Notes under the pieces: generated by a model | What the model was told of the DNA's origin: nothing | The model's input: only the letters and a program-made list of their open reading frames with translations | The model's database searches: none | Program-made: the position numbers and the translations under genes | NCBI GenBank assembly: GCA_914767715.1 | Contig: OU612075.1 | Span: 1,114,001 to 1,178,000, forward strand | Source of the DNA: Membranipora membranacea | Taxonomy: Eukaryota; Bryozoa; Gymnolaemata; Cheilostomatida; Membraniporidae | Length of the DNA: 64,000 nucleotides | Reading direction: 5' to 3' | Part shown: piece by piece, positions 57,874-64,000 of the stretch | Layout: every line of letters begins with the position of its first letter | Position numbering within the stretch: the first letter of the stretch is position 1

Positions 57874-59908
57874 CGTAGCTGAAAGCAGATAGTATATGTA
57901 ATACAGTCCCCAGTGAGAGATAAAACGGGACATGGATTTCACGAGTCAGAGACAATGACTGATTAGCTCGAGTTTTATTCATTAGTCTGTATTTTGACTG
58001 GAGGGGAGCAACTCCAAAAGCTGGCAGATGGACCCCAATTTAATTACCTCCCAATATATGCTAATCTATGGCGAACATCAATCTGAACTAAGTTTTAAAC
58101 TCACATAGAGATTTTGTTCCATCCTTGAATTTGGAGAATTAGGTGCAATTTTTCAATAACAAAACACACGCCATATTTACTAATGGTAAGACAATATAAT
58201 ATGCAATCAATGCACAAATATTTCAAACACATGTATCAACAATTTGAAAGTTCTTTGAAACATCTTTCTAATGCATTAAAATTTACTAGATCCTACACAA
58301 GTTTACACTTACTAGCTAGAAAGACTAGACTTAGAAACAAGAGTTAGAAAAGATACTAGTGGATAATGTTATACAGTCTATCTGTCTACTGTCCGGATTC
58401 AGACAATGATCTACGATGTACAGATAAATGGAACAGTCTGTGCCACAATGTTTAGGACGGGAACACAAAAGGAGGGCTAGATTTATTCAAAAAAGCTCAA
58501 TGCTGCAGATCCATTATCTTTGGTCATTCAACATTTTAATACAAATAGGTGCCGGGCCTGAATCTCAAGCACTCTTCACTAACCTCTATCGTAGAGTAGA
58601 GATGAGAATACTGATAGAGATGTTCACCACTAGGATTGCTCTGTGCTGAGTATATCTGAAGTCATTATGTGTAGTGATTTATCAATGGCGAGATCAGATC
58701 ACAATGTCCTGTAAGTAATGTGGGTATAAGATTATCAAATGTCTGAGGGGAATATAGACCGAGACTGATACTGGGTAAGATATTTAATCACAGTTTGAAA
58801 TATAAATGCAAATTATTAATTAGCTATTGATGCAACAGCATAGAGTTTGTTTCAGTAATGAAAATAATCTGCCCCAAAGTCCAAGGTTCATCTTCTGTGA
58901 GATGTATCCATAAATGCTACCTGATGCAGACTAAATCTGAACATTGGTTCTAGAACTAAGACACATTTCGTTTGACTGGTACATTAAGTCTGGCCTCAAA
59001 GTGGATCAGGTCTTGTATTTTGTTTTCTACAATGGTTATCAATCTTCTAACACTCACTGGTATGTTAGGGAGGCTTCATGCTGAGTTTTTCTGAAGGTAT
59101 CAGTGACCAGTTGGGGTTGATGATATCACAGCTTTGATAATCTCCAAAGTCGATCTTCTCACTATAAGATTTGGTTCAGTAGTAAGATCTGCTCACATTA
59201 ACTGTAATTTAATAAATGAGTATTTGATTATGGGCTTATGGGATTAAGCCGCATTCATAAAAAGGCTGTATAACCGTTTCAAGGGGAGGACAACTCATAA
59301 CACTCACACCGGTTTTCAGAGATAATATAGTTGTGTGGTTGATGGATGCGCACCATTTGGCGTTGAGTGTATCAGGTCTGAGCCCTAGGTGGGACATGTT
59401 GTGTATGCCTGGCTGCCCTTATAAGTCAAATCTACATCGGCTGTAAATCTTATGATACTTACTGATATGTTAGGTAGGTTCTGTGCTGAGTTTTCATGAG
59501 AAGAAATTATCAATCAATCCAATTTGGAGTTTTCTGTTGCTAAGCTCGGTCTACACAGTAAGTGCCACCAATGTAAGCTGCTACAGAAACAGACAGGATA
59601 AGAAAAACACTAAGCATCTAGAGATGGTAGGACTACCCGGTCAAAGCACAGAACCCTTAGTGCATAACTCCACCGCTCAGATACGTCAGGAAATATTTTT
59701 AGCTAAGATTGCCAATATAAGTTCATTTTTAAGTTTTGCTCCATAGAATCTACATCTCAGGGTCAAATGCCTAACACTGAATGTTAGGGTTTAAAATTTT
59801 AAAGTTTTTAATGACAGCTGAATGATTGATGACATTCCTATAAGGAAATTCCCCTTATATCACAAGTTACTTCAAGTACCATGATATCATTGTGTCAAAA
59901 ATCGACAC

Positions 59909-60023
59909 TGTTTTCTGTGGTTGAAGATAATAACAGCTAGGAATGTTAATATCATTATCTATTGAATCAACATCCCACTCTTCTGTGGTACTCACCAAAT
60001 ATAACAGATTGGATAATTACTGA
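59909..60023. repeat. 115-bp direct repeat, copy 1
   Basis: This matches 60751-60865 at an offset of 842 with only a few differences. It contains on the minus strand a potential donor (ATTTG then GTGAGT). It could be a duplicated non-coding exon of the neighbouring minus-strand gene, but nothing else supports that. Confidence 0.88.
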
Positions 60024-60490
60024 ACAGTCTGTGGTGACAGTGGTTGATTTTCTCGGTATGTGACGTTATGTGAACAGCCTTCTAAATGTTAGCAATTCAA
60101 GCGTGGTCTACAATAAATTACAAAACAACAATAAATCACTGTGATTTGTACAACTGCATGAACATGAAGTAATGTTAAAAAACCTTTTAAGACCATACGC
60201 TATCAGTATGTTTATCAAACTCATAAACATTCAAATGTAAGATCTGCTCACATTCATTGTGAGTGATAAATATGGGTGAAGGTAAGGGAAGGCTTAAGTT
60301 TATAAACTGGGAAACAAAATCTGAAAATGTCAGCTATCTAAAAGTTAGCCTCATTCATCGAATGGTGCATAGAAATAGAATAATCATTATCGGCTTCCCC
60401 ACAACTAAACATCACAGATCAGTTTCAAAATATTATAAGCAAGAAATTACTGTCTATGAATGGCTATAACACATTATATCCCTTACCTTG

Positions 60491-60594
60491 ATCAGTGACC
60501 AGTCAACAGTGACCAGTACCCAGTGACCAGTGATCGGTGACTTTTTTCAAGTACCTAGTGGCCAGTGACCAGTGACCAGTACCCAGCAATCAGT
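60491..60594. repeat. GACCAGT minisatellite
   Basis: Degenerate units of CAGTGACC(AGTACC) in two blocks with a T-run between them. Confidence 0.88.
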
Positions 60595-60750
60595 GTCTCT
60601 GGAGATTTTCTTCTCAGTGTAAGATTTAGTTCAGCAGTAGAACCTGCTCGACTCACTGTAATATATCACAGATTATCAGAAGATTGAATTTGGCAGCGGA
60701 AACTTTCAATATTGTGTCAAAAAATTGAAGTAATATTAGAATATTGTTGC

Positions 60751-60865
60751 TGTTTTCTGTTGTTGAAGATAATGACAGCTAGGAATGTTGATATTATTAT
60801 CTATTGAATCAACATCCCACTCTTCTGCGGTACTCACCAAATATAACAGATTGGATAATTACTGA
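60751..60865. repeat. 115-bp direct repeat, copy 2
   Basis: Second copy of 59909-60023. The region between the copies holds a CAGTGACC minisatellite. Confidence 0.88.
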
Positions 60866-61100
60866 TGGATTCCCTGTAATGTTCCTCCCCCTTTTATTAC
60901 AGACAGTCCTATTCTCTCACACGGAACCACATTTCCCACAGTTTGATTGGATAAAACAGTGAACACCTCACATCTCTTATCTATAATAACCAGTCTGTTA
61001 TCACAGCATGGCTACTTATAGTCAGACTCAATATTCTAACAATGACCCTCTTAGTACTGATAAAGCAAACTGTCTATATCATGGTGTTAAGCATAGACAT

Positions 61101-61147
61101 GGTTTTTATGGTGTCTATGGTGTCTATTGTGTCTATGGTGTCTATGA
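61101..61147. repeat. GGTGTCTAT 9-bp tandem repeat
   Basis: Four to five units of GGTGTCTAT with single-base variants. Confidence 0.88.
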
Positions 61148-62357
61148 TGTTAAGCACCATATAAGGGTACACATATCATCATCACAGTGGAGACCAATGG
61201 TAGTGTAGCTACAGAACCAAACATGGTCATTTAGGGGTCGGTCGGACGAAGGCCCATATCTTTTTTTCATAGCTAAAATCTGAAAACCTGACAACTATCA
61301 TAATCATGCTTCACTGTTATCATGCTAGCTGAGTGATATCAGCGTAACAAAATTATACAAAACCCCAGTAGGGATTTAAAAAAATGGCTTTGTTGCAGAA
61401 ATCATTTATTTATCTCGAATCAAAATGAATTGGCTCTCTGTAGTTAAGTTTGTATAAGGAGTACAGCTTCAGCTTGATGAAACTTTTCTGCCAGTAAGGA
61501 AGTATTATAAGATTTTATTGCAGCGCACACTTCCTTCAATTTCGAAATAGGCATCTAGTTACAACTCTTGCATCTGCCATTTGCCTCAAAGGCATCTGGT
61601 TGTTTAAAATACATCCGGAAATAAACCTTTTAGATGCAGGATACTGTCCTAAACCAATCTGAATATTACTGCACTGAACCCATCTCATCGTACGTTACGA
61701 GCCACTGAGTAAAATCATATTATGCAAGCTGGCGTAAAATGACACATTTATAATACTCTCTACTTGTGGAAAAGTTTCACCAAGCTAGAACTCTGCACTC
61801 TCTACTTACCTCAATATTCAACAACATTAAATTGTAGCAGCAGTATTGATACACTGATAGGGATGTACGTCTCAATCACTCTTACAGGACAGGTCTGCAG
61901 AGTTTATCTGATGTCACCATTTGTAGTGATTTATCAGCTCACAATCTACAGTAAGTAATATATAATAATAATTATCTGATCTCTGTAAGTAATATATTAT
62001 ACATACAACAGTTATCTGATGTCTGTAAATATAGTCTGATACAGGTTGAAAGGTTTACAGGCATTTGGTAATTAATGGTGAAAAAATAATGGTTCAGGTT
62101 GAATATAGTCTGCCCTAATGCCCGCTGTTGCCTGTTCCTCATCAAACACCCACAATCTGACTCTGACACTGACTATGGTAACTTGAAACCCTCAAAAACA
62201 CCCAACTCAGTCCAACGCTGCAAATGTTTGGGCCACTTGACCTATAAATTGGATATTTTTGAGAGCTTACCAATAGCTGAGAGCCAATACATCTCCTAAT
62301 ACTATCATATTGGCTGAGATACTGAATAAATTTCACCTTATCCTGCCCTACAGTTGC

Positions 62358-62429
62358 CTGTATTTGGAGTTGCTCCCTTCTACCCAACAATAAGTTGCCA
62401 GCAGGAAGACAGAGCAACTCGGAATACAG
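62358..62429. repeat. 18-bp inverted repeat
   Basis: CTGTATTTGGAGTTGCTC (62358-62375) pairs with 62412-62429 at 16 of 18 positions across a 36-base loop. The left arm shares TTTGGAGTTGCTCC with the inside of the MITE copy at 25948-26081, which hints at a common element family. Confidence 0.75.
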
Positions 62430-64000
62430 ATATATTTTATTTAACCTGTTCTAACCCATCTCTACCCTATCATACGCTAACCTGTCATACTTGGTATAAA
62501 ATCACCAACGGATGTAAGAGTTTGAAATGATTGAAATATTGTATATTTCTGCACACTGATTCAATGTTAAATCTTTTAGCACACACTACTCACCCTGCTC
62601 CTTGCCATCTGATCAGTCAGAGAGGAGAGAAGAGAGCACTGATACAATCTTACAGGTAAGTTCTGTAGAGTTGACTCGATATGCAGATGTTGTTCAATAA
62701 GATCTATCACCTACTGTAAGTAATAAATGTGTATAATTAAGATATGACTTGTGAGGCAATGCTCTAAATTATTCTGTTAAACTGCAGCAGTTTGGCGATC
62801 GCTAGTGGTGTCAGTCTTGGTATAGGTCGGATATAGCCGAGGTGCAAGGTTTATGTATACGCTCATTCACAATCACTAACTTACCTTGTCAGGATAAGAT
62901 GGTATAACTTATTATATTATATTCACTCACCGGACAGTTACTATTGGAGAGAGAGAAGATTCTACACCAGTCAATATTAGATTATACCAAGTTCTAGAGG
63001 AAGGATGAAGCTCACAGGCACAATGCTACTGGGTCGTTGATGACAGCCAGCTTGGTTTGAAATCTAAATAAGGAAGTTTCTCTCTATATCATGTGATATT
63101 AGACTCGAATATTGAACACAAGTTAAACTTGGTACCACTTATCAAAAAAAGCCTGTGACCACAAGTTGAGCATTTATAACATTATTGCATTGATTCAGCA
63201 AAATGTTGAGTGCTTAACCACAGTCTAATATTGATAGCGGTTTTAGGCTGATAATATAATGCCTCTAACACGAATGAAATAAGGGGCGCCTGTACAGCTA
63301 ATATAAAAACAATGAAGCGAAGTCATAGATAACGGGTACATAAATAATGCTCAAGCCTCCTCCCTGTTTTTGAGGAATGGTGTCACTACTACACCCACTG
63401 TGTCACTCATAGGAAATATCAACTGATGATCAATTTGCTAAATTACTGTTATACCACTATGTGCAGATTTTTTTTGCACAGAACCAGATGTAATTCAAGG
63501 CAGGCTCTACTTACACTTATAGAGAAGAGATTATTGATACAGATGTACTACAAGCAATCTGATAGGGAAGATCTACTGGGTTTATCTGAATGTCACCAGA
63601 TGATAGCAGGCGTCAGCAGGTGTCAGCAGGTGCAGTATTTTTTGCTGAGAATCTATCACTGTCAACTGTTGCAAATATACACATAAATAGTATTTGTGAG
63701 TAAACATTTTATGTGCTAATAGACACAGAGACTGCTGGTACAAAACTAGTGGTTTGTTGAGGTTGGAGAATTTGTTGTCTGCTAGTGAGAGGAAACTTCA
63801 CAGTGAACTTCATCTGTGTTGACTTGTAAGAAGTTACTCCCCCTTCTCATTGTTGACAATCAGGAAAGTGTGTATTGGGTATAGTGTGTACTATGATGAA
63901 GCCACAACACTTATCGAGTACCATAAATAGTTAGCATTTTTACTTATTTTCTTTTTATTATTTCACTTGGGCTTTCATAGAATTGAGAATCTATAATAAC

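Larger units (their letters stand above)
57879..64000. other. Upstream region of the ROCO-caspase gene, repeat-rich, no gene recognised
   Basis: 57874-57878 is the short 5' UTR part of the start exon, preceded by an acceptor (CTTTCAG), so a non-coding first exon should exist further up. The rest has several repeat families listed separately, and no stretch with recognisable protein motifs on either strand. A related sequence of about 90 bases (TGATACAGATGT...GTTTATCTGATGTCACC...GTGATTTATCA) recurs, diverged, near 58590, 61840, 62620 and 63525, often followed by CTGTAAGTAAT. Confidence 0.5.

Noticed and set aside
1-64000. CRISPR arrays, operons, tRNA or rRNA genes
   Set aside because: None seen: repeats lack spacer structure, genes are intron-rich and eukaryotic, and I found no convincing tRNA cloverleaf or rRNA core sequence by eye.

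Overview
The window is eukaryotic and almost certainly from an animal. Coding sequence is split into many short exons with GT-AG introns of about 100 to 1500 bases. The proteins are animal types: DGAT2-family acyltransferase, ADAM/ADAMTS-like metalloprotease with lectin and ShK domains, axonemal WD40 protein, LRR-ROCO protein and caspase. The AT-rich background and this repertoire suggest an early-branching metazoan (placozoan, sponge or cnidarian), but the phylum cannot be fixed from sequence alone. All exon models were read by eye from splice sites, reading phase and family motifs; no database search was possible.

Layout. 1-632 (+) is the 3' end of a DGAT2-type acyltransferase gene, followed by a complete tandem paralogue at 1837-6395 (+, 347 aa). 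About 7.5-18.5 kb (-) is a gene of some 20 exons. It encodes a secreted metalloprotease with a furin-cleaved prodomain, a reprolysin-like catalytic domain with HExxHxxGxxD, a fucolectin-like (FTP) domain and five ShK domains. Its 3' end sits in a 22-bp tandem repeat that copies the stop codon five times. 20.6-32.6 kb (+) holds a WD40 gene resembling WDR49/CFAP337 proteins. It carries two in-frame stops, a decayed LINE in an intron and a 3.2-kb tandem duplication of its last exons, so it is probably a pseudogene. 33-44 kb has no convincing intact gene: it holds tandem repeats, LINE relics, hairpin elements and one decayed LRR exon.

44.15-57.87 kb (-) is the most striking locus. One gene of 15 exons stays in phase from the start ATG to the stop (4449 nt, 1482 aa). 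It encodes acidic N-terminus, leucine-rich repeats, Roc GTPase, COR, complete caspase (p20 and p10) and an Ala/Pro repeat tail. Caspase residues Arg, His, Cys (QACGG) and the p10 Arg are all present. I know of no described animal protein that joins LRR-Roc-COR to a caspase. Four of its LRR exons are near-identical phase-2 cassettes in a tandem array, with relic cassettes elsewhere in the window. 57.9-64 kb upstream of it holds only repeats.

The genes do not form a shared pathway: two lipid-synthesis enzymes, an extracellular lectin-protease, a cilium-type scaffold and an intracellular GTPase-caspase that may act in death or immune signalling.
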